Source: CAYMAT01 sp964388495
GTDB taxonomy: Bacteria; Patescibacteriota; Gracilibacteria; Peribacterales; Peribacteraceae
Direction: 5' to 3'
NCBI GenBank assembly: GCA_964388495.1
Contig: CAYMAT010000016.1
Location: forward strand, 1-27,628
DNA length: 27,628 bases
A program made the translations under genes and the position numbers. The notes under the pieces were generated by a model. It ran no database searches, had not been told where the DNA came from, and was given only the letters and a program-made list of their open reading frames with translations. This document shows positions 7,277 to 15,278 of this stretch, piece by piece (the first letter of the stretch is position 1; every line of letters begins with the position of its first letter).

Positions 7277-8602
7277 TCATTTTTTGGCTTTCTTCATGAG
7301 AATGGATCTTGTCTGGGTTTTGGACTTCTTGGGTTTTGAAAATTGGGCTACACGGAATTGCAAATCACAGAGCGCATGGCTATACCGGCGATACGCCTCG
7401 TACGGAGAGTTGTAAGGGCTGAAGTATTTGTGCACGTCGCCGTCGCTCCAGTATTTGGTGCACATGTAGTAGAAGTGGTCCGATGTCTGCAGCCTGCGCC
7501 AGTGGAGCAGCAGCGTGGGGTCCTTTGCGGCTTTCACGTCCTGTTCCAGCACGTAGAGCGCCTGGAGAGCCGCCTCCTGCATGCCGTTGCCGCGCCATGC
7601 GGAGAGATCGCGTTCGGTGTCCGCCCAGGAGATGACGCTGTGGGCGTCATAGCATTCGGTGGGGCGGTCACCCCACGCATCCATCACCTGCGAGGGCGTG
7701 AGCGCCTGGATACCGCGTTCCTGCCACACGCGCGGGAGGTGGGCCAGGAAGTCAAAAATGCCCGTGTCCGCCCACTGATGTTCGCCAAAGGTCTCGTAAT
7801 CCATGAACAGGTTGATGCTGTGGCCGCCGGTGTTCTGGAGCCAGTGGGTGAATTCATGCGCGGTGAGGGGCGTGGAACTGCGCGCGCTCTGCGAGAAGCG
7901 GAATGCGATGTCGTCACTGAGGCGGTAATGCTTCAGGAGGATCCTGATGTCCTGGGACCGGGTCTGGAGCGGGCGGTATTTGGATACGGTCCGTTCCACG
8001 GCGCGCGGCAGGCGGAACGCCGGGGGGCTGAAGGGCTGCGTGGGGGCACGGCCCTGCAACAGGCGGTCCACACCCTCAGCCAGAATGCCGCGGAAGCCCA
8101 TGAGGCGGACGATGTGCGCAAGCTCGTTGCTGTAAATGAGCTCGGTATTGCGGAAGACGGTGGGTGTCTGGCCGAAAAGTTCTTCCACCGCCTCCACGTG
8201 CATGCGCACCTGCTCGCAGAATTCACCCACGGAATGGATGCCGCACAGGGAGTGCGTGTAGGTCTCCGCCAGGAATTCCACCTGGCCGGTTTTTGCCAGT
8301 TTCTGGAACGATTCCAGCACGTCCGGTCCGTATTCCCGGCACTGGTCGATGAAGCTTCCGGAGAGCGAGTACGCCACGCGGAATTCCGGGTACTGATTGA
8401 GCAGCCGGAGGATGAGGGCGTTACTGGGCAGGTAGCACTTTTCCGCCACCTTGCGGAAGATTGCGCGGTTGCGATTATCGTCAAAGTACGATGCCTTGCC
8501 CGTGCCAATCTCCCCGTAGCGCAGGTCGCGCAGGCGGTACGGTTGGTGGACCTGGAAGTACAAGCAGACGTTGGGCATGGAAGTGGAGGAGGAATTAGTC
8601 AT
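7277..8602 (-). CDS. glycoside hydrolase family 57 alpha-amylase-like protein
   Basis: GH57 enzymes cleave or rearrange alpha-1,4-glucans with retention. The protein is 441 aa. Visible motifs in order: VCLYFQVHQPYRLRD near the N-terminus (HQP motif 1), GQVEFLAETYTHSL, VFRNTELIYSN with the nucleophile Glu, and LFMDYETFGEHQW with the acid/base Asp. The aromatic C-terminal block SDHFYYMCTKYWSDGDVHKY follows. This pattern is that of the FRNTEL subgroup typified by archaeal GH57 alpha-amylases. There is no signal peptide. The start overlaps the GT4 stop by 8 bases, so the two are coupled; MPNVCLY at 8578 is an alternative start. The Lys-rich tail has no known role. Amylase rather than branching enzyme is inferred from the motifs. 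Confidence 0.93.
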   Translation of the reverse strand: MTNSSSTSMPNVCLYFQVHQPYRLRDLRYGEIGTGKASYFDDNRNRAIFRKVAEKCYLPSNALILRLLNQYPEFRVAYSLSGSFIDQCREYGPDVLESFQKLAKTGQVEFLAETYTHSLCGIHSVGEFCEQVRMHVEAVEELFGQTPTVFRNTELIYSNELAHIVRLMGFRGILAEGVDRLLQGRAPTQPFSPPAFRLPRAVERTVSKYRPLQTRSQDIRILLKHYRLSDDIAFRFSQSARSSTPLTAHEFTHWLQNTGGHSINLFMDYETFGEHQWADTGIFDFLAHLPRVWQERGIQALTPSQVMDAWGDRPTECYDAHSVISWADTERDLSAWRGNGMQEAALQALYVLEQDVKAAKDPTLLLHWRRLQTSDHFYYMCTKYWSDGDVHKYFSPYNSPYEAYRRYSHALCDLQFRVAQFSKPKKSKTQTRSILMKKAKK

Positions 8603-9812
8603 GGATGACAGAGTGGTAGAGCGATTGCACCTTGGCGGCCTGGTCTTCCCAGCGGAGCTTGCGGAGCGCTTTAGGAGCCTCGCTCCTAAGCTGCCTGGCC
8701 AGCGGCTCCTCGCGAAGGATCGTCAGCAGGCAGTCGGCCATCAGATCGGTATCCCAGTAGTCCACCTTGAACGCGTGGTCCAGAACCTCCGCCACGCCCG
8801 ATTGCCGGGACACGATCACGGGTGTGCCCTGTGCAAGCGCCTCCAGCGCCACAAGCCCGAACGGCTCGCTCAGGGAGGGCATCACAAAGCAGTCGGCCGA
8901 TGCGTACAGGTGCCGCGCCTCGCGCTCATTCACTTTGCCCGTAAAGAGCATTACGTCAGACAGTCCCATATCACATGCACGCTCAATGAGTTGCGGAAGC
9001 ATGGGGCCGTCACCCGCCATGACAAAGCGGGCATCGGGGCGGTGCGTGTGTACCACGCTGGCGATGTTCAGGAACTGGTAGGGGTTTTTCTGGACGGTCA
9101 TGCGTCCCAAAAACAGCACAACGGGTGCAGCGGATTTTTCGTGCAGCAAATGGCGTACGCGCTGGGCGGCAACGGGATCATGCCCGTTGTGCACCACGTG
9201 GATCTTCTGCGCCGGGACGCCGTAATGGGTTGTGACAATGTTCTTGGTGTAGTCGCTCACGGCCAATACCGCATCGGCTGCATGGAGGCCGCGGTGTTCG
9301 CGGTCAAAGATGCGCGGGTTGGGGTGAAAATGCGTGCGGTCCACCTCCGTGGCGTGAACGTGTGCCACCACGGGGACGTCGTGGTACTCCCGCGCTTTGA
9401 TGCCGGCGTCGTAGGTCATCCAGTCGTGGCAATGGATGACGTCCGGGTGCAGGTCTTTGGTGATCTCCACCGCGGTGGCCGTATAGCGGTCCACTGCCGC
9501 GCTCAGGTTGGGTCCGTAGATTTCCGTTTCTCGCTGCGTCGCCCCTGCCACCGCGTGCAGCAGATATGTCTCCTCCGTGTCATACGGGTCCAGCAGCGAC
9601 GGCACTTCCAGGCGCGTCAGGAATGCCTTGGAGGCGTCTTCCGGAGTGCGTACGGTTTTGGCGTGGTCCGTGGCGACAGGCGAGGGAAGCACCAGCGAAA
9701 TATCCACCCCATGCTTCCGCAAGCCACGCACAAGACCCTCGCAGGCCACGCCCAGCCCCCCCGAATGGCGAGGCGGAAACTCCCAACCGAACATGAGAGC
9801 GTGGAGGTTCAA
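8595..9812 (-). CDS. GT4 glycosyltransferase, glycogen synthase-like
   Basis: A protein of 405 aa with the GT-B fold. The N-terminal block ALMFGWEFPPRHSGGLGVAC is the glycogen/starch-synthase-type glycine loop. VIHCHDWMT marks the acceptor side. VVLFLGRMTVQKNPYQFL and the EX7E motif in PSLSEPFGLVALEALAQGTP form the nucleotide-sugar site. The protein has the GT4 rather than the classical GlgA/GT5 C-terminal motif. The frame needs a TTG start at 9812 to keep the first beta-strand; ATG at 9794 would begin within the conserved strand. It is the first gene of the operon with GH57 and GH15, which strongly suggests polymerisation of NDP-glucose into an alpha-glucan, although another glucosyl transfer cannot be excluded. 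Confidence 0.88.
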   Translation of the reverse strand: MNLHALMFGWEFPPRHSGGLGVACEGLVRGLRKHGVDISLVLPSPVATDHAKTVRTPEDASKAFLTRLEVPSLLDPYDTEETYLLHAVAGATQRETEIYGPNLSAAVDRYTATAVEITKDLHPDVIHCHDWMTYDAGIKAREYHDVPVVAHVHATEVDRTHFHPNPRIFDREHRGLHAADAVLAVSDYTKNIVTTHYGVPAQKIHVVHNGHDPVAAQRVRHLLHEKSAAPVVLFLGRMTVQKNPYQFLNIASVVHTHRPDARFVMAGDGPMLPQLIERACDMGLSDVMLFTGKVNEREARHLYASADCFVMPSLSEPFGLVALEALAQGTPVIVSRQSGVAEVLDHAFKVDYWDTDLMADCLLTILREEPLARQLRSEAPKALRKLRWEDQAAKVQSLYHSVIHD

Positions 9813-9835
9813 ATTTTGTGTGTGTAAATCTCTTG

Positions 9836-9844
9836 ATTTTAGCA
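9836..9844 (-). promoter_or_regulatory. extended -10 promoter for the glycogen operon
   Basis: On the minus strand the sequence reads TGCTAAAAT, a TGn extended -10 with a 5/6 match to TATAAT. It lies 23 bases upstream of the TTG start at 9812, so this transcript would have a leader of roughly 15 bases, unlike most promoters in the window. Confidence 0.4.
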
Positions 9845-9886
9845 GAAATAAGCCGAAATCGCCATGCTCTTGGGTATGTTTAGGTA

Positions 9887-10009
9887 ATGAAAAAACAACT
9901 TTGCAAGTATGGATTTCTATTCACACCGGTCGTTCGAGACATCGTCCCTTTCGTCATACTCCATATTTTGGCTTACTGTAGAGAAATTCTTAGGTCTGCG
10001 TCTGGTTAG
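9887..10009 (+). CDS. possible 40-aa small protein or leader upstream of pckA
   Basis: An ATG at 9887 opens 40 codons ending in TAG (10007-10009). A possible -10 element TATGTT (9875-9880) stops exactly 6 bases before it, the same spacing seen at other genes here. The product starts MKKQLCKYGF and has a hydrophobic centre (VPFVILHILAYC). It could be a small membrane peptide or a translated leader for pckA. Nothing homologous is known to me, and the intergenic region may simply be regulatory. Confidence 0.2.
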   Translation: MKKQLCKYGFLFTPVVRDIVPFVILHILAYCREILRSASG

Positions 10010-10073
10010 GGGTATTGAGACGCGCTTCATCCGTCTTCTCTTCGTACGGTTCCCATACTTCCGTCTTCGTCTC

Positions 10074-11714
10074 ATGACCCCACTCCGCACGCTCATAGAA
10101 AAGCAGCTCCGGCTCCGTAGCGGCGCCACGGCCCTCAAAGACTTTCCCCGAGACCGGCTGGTCCAGGATGCTTTGCACTTCCGTGAGGCCATTCTCACAA
10201 AATCGGGTGCCCTTTCCGTATGGCATCCTGCACACGCTACGGGCAGGATCCCCAAAGACACCTATACGGTCCGTCACAACGACGATGAGGCTGTGGACTG
10301 GACCCAGGAGAACAATCATCCCATGCAGCCGGAGGTCTTTGACGCGATCTTTGAGGACGCCCTCCATGCCCTGCGGAGCAAGGACCGTTTGTATGTGACC
10401 GACCGGTGTGTGGGGGCCGATCCGCGGTATACCCTTCCCGTCCGGGTCATCACTCCCAGCGCGGTTTCCGCACTTTTTGCGGACACCATGTTCCGTACGT
10501 CAGACGGAGAGCATAAAGAAAGCGTCTTTGGCGAAAAGCATTTCACCATTCTCGTCCTGCCCAACGACCGGATCAGTCCTGAAAAATACCGACACGTTCT
10601 GCGCGAGGAGAATGGCCGAACGGTGCCCTGGTTGATCGCCATGGACCTGAAACGCAGGCTGGCAGTGGTCTATGGGACGTCCTATCTGGGCGCCATTAAA
10701 AAAACCATGTTCACGTGCATGAACGGCCTGCTGCCCGGGCACGGTGTGCTGCCCCTCCACTGCTCCGCTACGGAAGATGCCCGCGGGCAGAGTCATCTTT
10801 TTTTGGGGCTCTCCGGGACGGGGAAGACCACCCTTTCCGTGGACCCGCGCAGGACGCTGATAGGCGATGACGAACACCTGTGGTCGGACACGGGTGTCGC
10901 CAATATGGAAAACGGCTGCTACGCAAAGCTGGCGCGTCTCAGCGCGCACAAAGAGCCGGACATCTACGAGGCGGTCTTTGGCATAGGCAGGAGCGCGGAG
11001 GGTGTCATTATTGAAAACGCCATGACCTATCCCGACGGCAGTCTGGATCTGGATGACACGCGCATGACCGAGAATTCCCGTGCCGCATTCACGCTTGCAA
11101 CCCTCCGCGGAACCTCGGTCACGGGGGTAGCAAAACACCCTTCCACGATTATTTTTCTGACAGCGGACGCGTCGGGGGTGCTGCCGCCTGTCGCAAAATT
11201 GCCGCCAGCGCAGGCTATGCTGTGGTTCTTTCTGGGATACACCAGCAAGCTGGCGGGAACGGAGACGGGAATAGCCGAGCCAAAGGCGACCTTTTCACGC
11301 TTCTTTGGGGCGCCGTTCATGCCCTGCAGTTCAGACGCATATTTGTCCCTGTTTCAGAGAAAGATCATGGATCTGCATGTCCCGGTGTATCTCATCAACA
11401 CCGGCTGGTCCGGCGGACCTTATGGTATAGGCAATCGTATGGACATTGTCACTACACGAAGCATTTTGGACGCCGTACTAACGGGTGCACTGGAAGACGT
11501 CGCCTATTCCGAGGATCCGGTCTTCAGGATTCTTATCCCTAGGGAATGCCCTGGTGTTGATGCGGGTCTCCTCCATGCGCGGGCAACCTGGAAGAACACC
11601 GACGACTACGACTCCGCTTCGCAAAGACTCGCTTCTCAGTTTGCCGCCCACTTTAACGCCAAGGCGCGCGGTCAAATTTTGGAGAACCTCCGTCAAAAGT
11701 GCCCGGGTATGTAA
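10074..11714 (+). CDS. pckA: phosphoenolpyruvate carboxykinase (ATP)
   Basis: Converts oxaloacetate and ATP to PEP, CO2 and ADP, the entry to gluconeogenesis. The protein is 546 aa, normal for the ATP family. Motifs: VYGTSYLGAIKKTMFTCMNG (substrate Arg/Lys region, usually GTWYAGEIKK), the P-loop LFLGLSGTGKTTLS, and the metal motif LIGDDEHLWSDTGVANMENG followed by CYAK (family usually FEGGCYAK). GYTSKLAGTETG and INTGWSGGPYG follow. The frame is open upstream to 9909, but residues before the ATG at 10074 are not family-like and the homologous N-terminus begins MTPLRTLIEK. It is divergent from the GT4-GH57-GH15 operon, which fits PEP being drawn up to glucose and glycogen. Its stop abuts the next, convergent gene directly. 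Confidence 0.96.
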   Translation: MTPLRTLIEKQLRLRSGATALKDFPRDRLVQDALHFREAILTKSGALSVWHPAHATGRIPKDTYTVRHNDDEAVDWTQENNHPMQPEVFDAIFEDALHALRSKDRLYVTDRCVGADPRYTLPVRVITPSAVSALFADTMFRTSDGEHKESVFGEKHFTILVLPNDRISPEKYRHVLREENGRTVPWLIAMDLKRRLAVVYGTSYLGAIKKTMFTCMNGLLPGHGVLPLHCSATEDARGQSHLFLGLSGTGKTTLSVDPRRTLIGDDEHLWSDTGVANMENGCYAKLARLSAHKEPDIYEAVFGIGRSAEGVIIENAMTYPDGSLDLDDTRMTENSRAAFTLATLRGTSVTGVAKHPSTIIFLTADASGVLPPVAKLPPAQAMLWFFLGYTSKLAGTETGIAEPKATFSRFFGAPFMPCSSDAYLSLFQRKIMDLHVPVYLINTGWSGGPYGIGNRMDIVTTRSILDAVLTGALEDVAYSEDPVFRILIPRECPGVDAGLLHARATWKNTDDYDSASQRLASQFAAHFNAKARGQILENLRQKCPGM

Positions 11715-12116
11715 CTACTTCTTCTTCCCGTGCATGATGTTTTCGCCTACATCCTGCATTTGCTTCCGGATGATCGGGTCCAGAGGATGCGGGTTCTTGC
11801 GTGCCTCCATAAACTGCTTGGGATCAATGCCCTGCATTTGGAGAAAGAGCCCAAAAGCTTCGGCATTCTCGTTTCGTTTCTGGAGTTCTTCCCTTGCCTG
11901 CTGTAATTCGCGTTGCACGTCACTCATCTGGCCTTTGCTGCAGCCATATGTCATTGCGCCTCCTCCCACAGCTCCTGCCATTAGTAACGCCATAGTTCTG
12001 CCGTAGCTCCGGAGTGTTGCAAAAATGCCCGCTCCACGGTCAATTTTCCCGATGTTCTCTTCCGTGCTGCCTCTCTTTTCTTGCCTGAATGGACGTTCGC
12101 TGAAGTGCTCAGTCAT
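11715..12116 (-). CDS. small membrane-associated coiled-coil protein
   Basis: A protein of 133 aa. A basic cytoplasmic N-terminus of about 40 residues is followed by one hydrophobic segment (MALLMAGAVGGGAMTYGC). A charged helix (MSDVQRELQQAREELQKRNE) is likely coiled coil, and the C-terminus is Lys-rich. The Cys at the end of the hydrophobic stretch is not in a convincing lipobox because the segment is too far from the N-terminus. No family was recognised. The start is supported by a promoter ending 6 bases upstream. The gene is convergent with pckA with no spacer. Confidence 0.6.
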   Translation of the reverse strand: MTEHFSERPFRQEKRGSTEENIGKIDRGAGIFATLRSYGRTMALLMAGAVGGGAMTYGCSKGQMSDVQRELQQAREELQKRNENAEAFGLFLQMQGIDPKQFMEARKNPHPLDPIIRKQMQDVGENIMHGKKK

Positions 12117-12122
12117 AATATT

Positions 12123-12150
12123 ACATTATTATATAAATATATTATGTCAA
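12123..12150 (-). promoter_or_regulatory. sigma70-type promoter, leaderless
   Basis: On the minus strand there is a perfect -35 TTGACA (12150-12145), a 16-base spacer and a weak -10 TAATGT (12128-12123). Six bases follow to the ATG at 12116. The whole 12114-12150 stretch is almost pure A/T between GC-rich genes. Confidence 0.55.
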
Positions 12151-12167
12151 TACTTGCTTTCCTGTCA

Positions 12168-13082
12168 TCAGGAAGCCAATCCCGGCACATGCTTGCGCAC
12201 TGTCTCCACAACAGAGGACAGGTCGTCGTTCACCAGAAGATGGTCAAAAAGATCCGCTCTCCTGCGGAAGAAATCCAGGTCTGCGGCGGCGTTCTTGATG
12301 CGGTCGCGGATGTGTTCCTCGGTATCGCGCCCGCGCTCGCGCAATCTCCGGAGGAGCGCGCTGAGCATGGCGCGCTTGCTGCGTCCGGGAGGCAGAAGAC
12401 CCAGGCTCAAAATCGAGCGTCGCCCAAAATGGCGGGACAATCCATCCAGCAACCGCATTTCTGTGATCACCACCGGGAGCTTGCCGGATTTCCAGATGCG
12501 TTCCACATCGGCAACGCGATAACCGTACCAGCGTTCCTCAGCGCCCGAGGGGATGTGCGTGTAGGCCGCCAGGGATCCTTGAACAATCTTATCGCCGAAC
12601 TCTTCCTTGTTCACGTAGCGGTACTCGCCGTCGTCCCCGTCTTTTTTGCTGCGCGTGGTGAGGATGGGAACCTGTTCCGCGTAGTCGCCGCAGAGGGCGA
12701 TCAGCATGCGGCTTACAGTGGTCTTCCCAACGCCGGAAGGGCCTGTGAGAGCCAAAATATAGCCTTGGAACTCTTTTTCCGTGATCTGGGCGGGGTCCAA
12801 GGCTGCAATCTCGTAGGCTACGTCGTACACGCGGAGTTTTTCCGCGGTCACGGACGAGAGACGCATGCGCGGCAGCACGCGTGAGCCTATCACCGGAGTT
12901 CCAATGAGCTGGGCGCATACACGCTCGCCGTTTTCCAGTTCGATCAATCCTATGGTGCGTGCCTGGGGCGGGAATCCCGCGGGCGGGTGCCGCACAGTGG
13001 TGAAGCTGATGACCGTGCCCGGCAGGTGCTTCTGCGGACGGCGCTTCTGTGACCGTGCCAGTGCTGGAGGAGTGAAGGTCAT
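12168..13082 (-). CDS. DUF35 OB-fold fused to guanylate-kinase-like domain
   Basis: A protein of 304 aa with two parts. Residues 19-95 match the OB-fold half of DUF35/ChsH2 proteins (PGTVISFTTVRHPPAGFPPQ, then IGLIELENGERVCAQLIG, then a GSRVLPRMR strand). The zinc ribbon that normally precedes it is absent; there is no CxxC. Residues 108-304 match guanylate kinase: P-loop LTGPSGVGKTTVSRML, a GMP-loop-like LTTRSKKDGDDGEYRYV, YGYRVADVE, then the lid and C-terminal pattern RLRERGRDTEEHIRDRIKNA and FDHLLVNDDL. In archaea DUF35 bridges acetoacetyl-CoA thiolase and HMG-CoA synthase. Here the thiolase gene overlaps the start (ATGA junction) and the synthase gene is one further upstream. The OB part is therefore inferred to scaffold that complex. 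Whether the kinase half is active on GMP is unknown. Confidence 0.85.
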   Translation of the reverse strand: MTFTPPALARSQKRRPQKHLPGTVISFTTVRHPPAGFPPQARTIGLIELENGERVCAQLIGTPVIGSRVLPRMRLSSVTAEKLRVYDVAYEIAALDPAQITEKEFQGYILALTGPSGVGKTTVSRMLIALCGDYAEQVPILTTRSKKDGDDGEYRYVNKEEFGDKIVQGSLAAYTHIPSGAEERWYGYRVADVERIWKSGKLPVVITEMRLLDGLSRHFGRRSILSLGLLPPGRSKRAMLSALLRRLRERGRDTEEHIRDRIKNAAADLDFFRRRADLFDHLLVNDDLSSVVETVRKHVPGLAS

Positions 13083-14206
13083 GCGGTGAGACGTTCCAAA
13101 ATATGCACGCCGCAGCTTGCGCCGCTGCCGCCAAAATTGTGCGCCATGCCGTATCGCGTATTTCTCTTCTGTAATTCCTTAGCCACGTCTATTAGCTGCT
13201 TGATGCCGGTGGCGGCTACCGGGTGTCCGCACCCCTTCAGACCTCCGCTTCGGTTGATGGAAAGGCCTACGTCGCGGTTTTCGAACAGGGATTTGTATAT
13301 CGAGATTCCCGCTCCGGGATCAGCAAAACCTAAATCCTCCAGATTGATGACGGCGGCGATACTGAAGCAGTCATGGGTTTCCAGTACGGAGATATCCCGC
13401 GTGGTAATGCCTGCCTCCTTGAGCGCGCGGTCAGACGCGTCTTTAGTTGCGGAAAACGACGTGAGCACAGCGCGGTCCGTGATGCTGAGCATGTCGCTGC
13501 CGATGTGTGACGCCACCAGCTTGAGCGGCGATTCTATAGCCGTGGAGAGGATGCATGCAGCCGCGCCGTCGCTGATGGGGGAGCAGTCCAGGAGTCGGAG
13601 CGGGTCCGCAACGGGTGCGCTTTTGCTCACGGCATCGGGCGTCACGGCGCTGCGGAACTGCGCGAAAGGATTATCCACTGCGTACCGGTGATGCACGGCG
13701 CTCACCAGGCTCAGTTCATCGCGCGTGAGTCCGTACTCGTGCATGTACCGCGCAGCGATGAGCCCAAAGATCCCCGGGAACGTGAGGCCGCAGGCGCCCT
13801 CCTTTTCGCTGTCGCTTGCACCCATCAGCCCCGCGGAGACGGCATCGGTACTCGCATCCGTCATTTTCTCCGCGCCAATCACCAAGACGGTCTTGGCCCT
13901 GCCGCTCTCCAGCATCGCACACGCCGTATGCAACGCGAACGCACCGGAACCGCACGCGGACTCCACGCGCAGTGCGGGGGGATGGTGCGGAAGAATGGCA
14001 GAACCGATGGAGCCCAGGTGCGCCTGGTTGCTCAACCTTTCGCCCAGCATGTTGCCGATGACCACCAGGTCCACGTCCAGCGGAGTGCAGGGGGATACGG
14101 CAAGCGCCGCGTCGGCTGCTTCACGGATGAGATCGGACAGGCTTTTATCCCACCACTCGCCAAAGCGGGTCTGACCGTAGCCGATGAGCGAGATGTCAGA
14201 TTGCAT
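13079..14206 (-). CDS. acetyl-CoA C-acetyltransferase, archaeal thiolase type
   Basis: Condenses two acetyl-CoA to acetoacetyl-CoA, the first step of the mevalonate route. The protein is 375 aa, the short SCP2-thiolase-like form found in archaea rather than the roughly 390-aa PhaA/AtoB form. The nucleophile Cys85 sits in RVESACGSGAFALHTA. The catalytic His is in VLETHDCFSIA, and the second active-site loop is GGLKGCGHPVAATG. The C-terminus HNFGGSGASCGVHIL is typical. Its start overlaps the HMG-CoA synthase stop by 11 bases and its stop overlaps the DUF35-kinase start, so three proteins of the putative channelling complex are co-translated. This pairing decides the specificity; the isolated sequence could also be another SCP2-type thiolase. 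Confidence 0.9.
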   Translation of the reverse strand: MQSDISLIGYGQTRFGEWWDKSLSDLIREAADAALAVSPCTPLDVDLVVIGNMLGERLSNQAHLGSIGSAILPHHPPALRVESACGSGAFALHTACAMLESGRAKTVLVIGAEKMTDASTDAVSAGLMGASDSEKEGACGLTFPGIFGLIAARYMHEYGLTRDELSLVSAVHHRYAVDNPFAQFRSAVTPDAVSKSAPVADPLRLLDCSPISDGAAACILSTAIESPLKLVASHIGSDMLSITDRAVLTSFSATKDASDRALKEAGITTRDISVLETHDCFSIAAVINLEDLGFADPGAGISIYKSLFENRDVGLSINRSGGLKGCGHPVAATGIKQLIDVAKELQKRNTRYGMAHNFGGSGASCGVHILERLTA

Positions 14207-15224
14207 GGGTACAGGACAGGTAATCGCTGTAACTCAGGTAGGTCTTTTCGCGCGTATCCGGGAGAAGGGCGGCGCCGTCACGGAGCATGGTACACAGGAA
14301 CGCGTCGGAGCCCGACCCCGACCCATACGAGACAAGCAGGATTTTTTCGTCTTTCTTGGCGTGCTCCAGGACGCGCGTCAGCCCCAGAGGGGAGCACGCG
14401 CTGTAGGTGTTGCCGATATCCTTCACGATGAAACCTCGGGACAGTTGCTCATCGCTGATCTGCAGTTTTTTTGCCACCGCTTTGGGGAACTTGGCATTGG
14501 GCATGTGGAGCACCACGTGATGGATGTTCTTCAAATCCGTTTTTCCCACCGCCAACATGCCCTTCACCGCTTCCGTTACGTGCTTGAAGTAGGCGGGCTC
14601 GCCGGTGAAGCGTCCGGCATGGCGGGGATAGGCTTCGTCGCTTGCGCGCCAGAAGTCCGGAGTGTCTGTAGTGAACGACAGCGTGTGGTCAATGCGGCAC
14701 AGTGCGTTTTTTGCTTTCTCTGAGCCAATAATGATAGCAGCCGCTCCTGCCGCTGCCGTGTATTCCAGTGCGTCTCCGGGTTTACCCTGCGCTGCATCCG
14801 TGCCAATGGCGAGGCCGAATTGGATTTGTCCCGCGCGGACCAGGGCGTCCACAATCTGCATGCCGGCCGTTCCCGCCTTGCAGGCGAATTCCAGGTCTGC
14901 ACAGTGGCAGTAGGGGTCCAGTTCCAGCGCGGATGAGAGCATGGCGCTGGTGGGCTTCACCGCGTAGGGATGACTTTCTGATCCCACGTACACCGCGGAG
15001 ATCTGCGTGGGGCGGAGGCGGGAATTCTCGATAGCTATTTTTGCTGCCTCAAACGCCATCGTGAAAGAATCTTCTCCGCGTGCGGGCACACTTTTTTCCG
15101 TCACCCCCAATCCGGAGACTATTCCCGCAGGATCCTGCTTCCAGTGTTCCGCTATGGTCTTACTGAGAATCCGTTGTGCAGGGATATACCGTCCAAAACC
15201 GATGATTGCGGACCGTAAGGACAT
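14196..15224 (-). CDS. hydroxymethylglutaryl-CoA synthase, archaeal type
   Basis: Adds acetyl-CoA to acetoacetyl-CoA to give HMG-CoA. The protein is 342 aa, the archaeal length. The catalytic Cys115 is in DLEFACKAGTAGMQ, Glu83 is in YVGSESHPYAVKP, and His240 is in VVLHMPNAKFPKAVAKKL. The loops GTDAAQGKPGDALEYTAAAG and GNTYSACSPLGL are diagnostic of the archaeal HMGCS that works in complex with thiolase and DUF35. The ATG at 15224 is supported by an extended -10 (TGCTACACT) ending 7 bases upstream, which gives the last three genes of the operon a possible own, leaderless transcript. Confidence 0.95.
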   Translation of the reverse strand: MSLRSAIIGFGRYIPAQRILSKTIAEHWKQDPAGIVSGLGVTEKSVPARGEDSFTMAFEAAKIAIENSRLRPTQISAVYVGSESHPYAVKPTSAMLSSALELDPYCHCADLEFACKAGTAGMQIVDALVRAGQIQFGLAIGTDAAQGKPGDALEYTAAAGAAAIIIGSEKAKNALCRIDHTLSFTTDTPDFWRASDEAYPRHAGRFTGEPAYFKHVTEAVKGMLAVGKTDLKNIHHVVLHMPNAKFPKAVAKKLQISDEQLSRGFIVKDIGNTYSACSPLGLTRVLEHAKKDEKILLVSYGSGSGSDAFLCTMLRDGAALLPDTREKTYLSYSDYLSCTHAI

Positions 15225-15231
15225 CCGCGGA

Positions 15232-15240
15232 AGTGTAGCA
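15232..15240 (-). promoter_or_regulatory. extended -10 promoter for the HMGCS-thiolase-DUF35 genes
   Basis: On the minus strand the sequence reads TGCTACACT, with TACACT at 15237-15232. Seven bases follow to the ATG at 15224. The identical nine bases, with a 6-base gap, precede the SRPBCC gene at 21679. Confidence 0.5.
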
Positions 15241-15278
15241 GAAAACGGAGCCTTCCACAGACGTATGACAGCGCCTTT

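Noticed and set aside
7343..8608. A 421-codon open frame on the plus strand opposite the GH57 gene, and a similar one at 8571-9827 opposite the GT4 gene
   Set aside because: Both lie fully antisense to enzymes with clear catalytic motifs. Their products are Val/Arg/His-rich without recognisable domains.
9909..10073. Upstream extension of PEP carboxykinase by 55 residues
   Set aside because: The extra residues are not family-like and the standard N-terminus begins at 10074.
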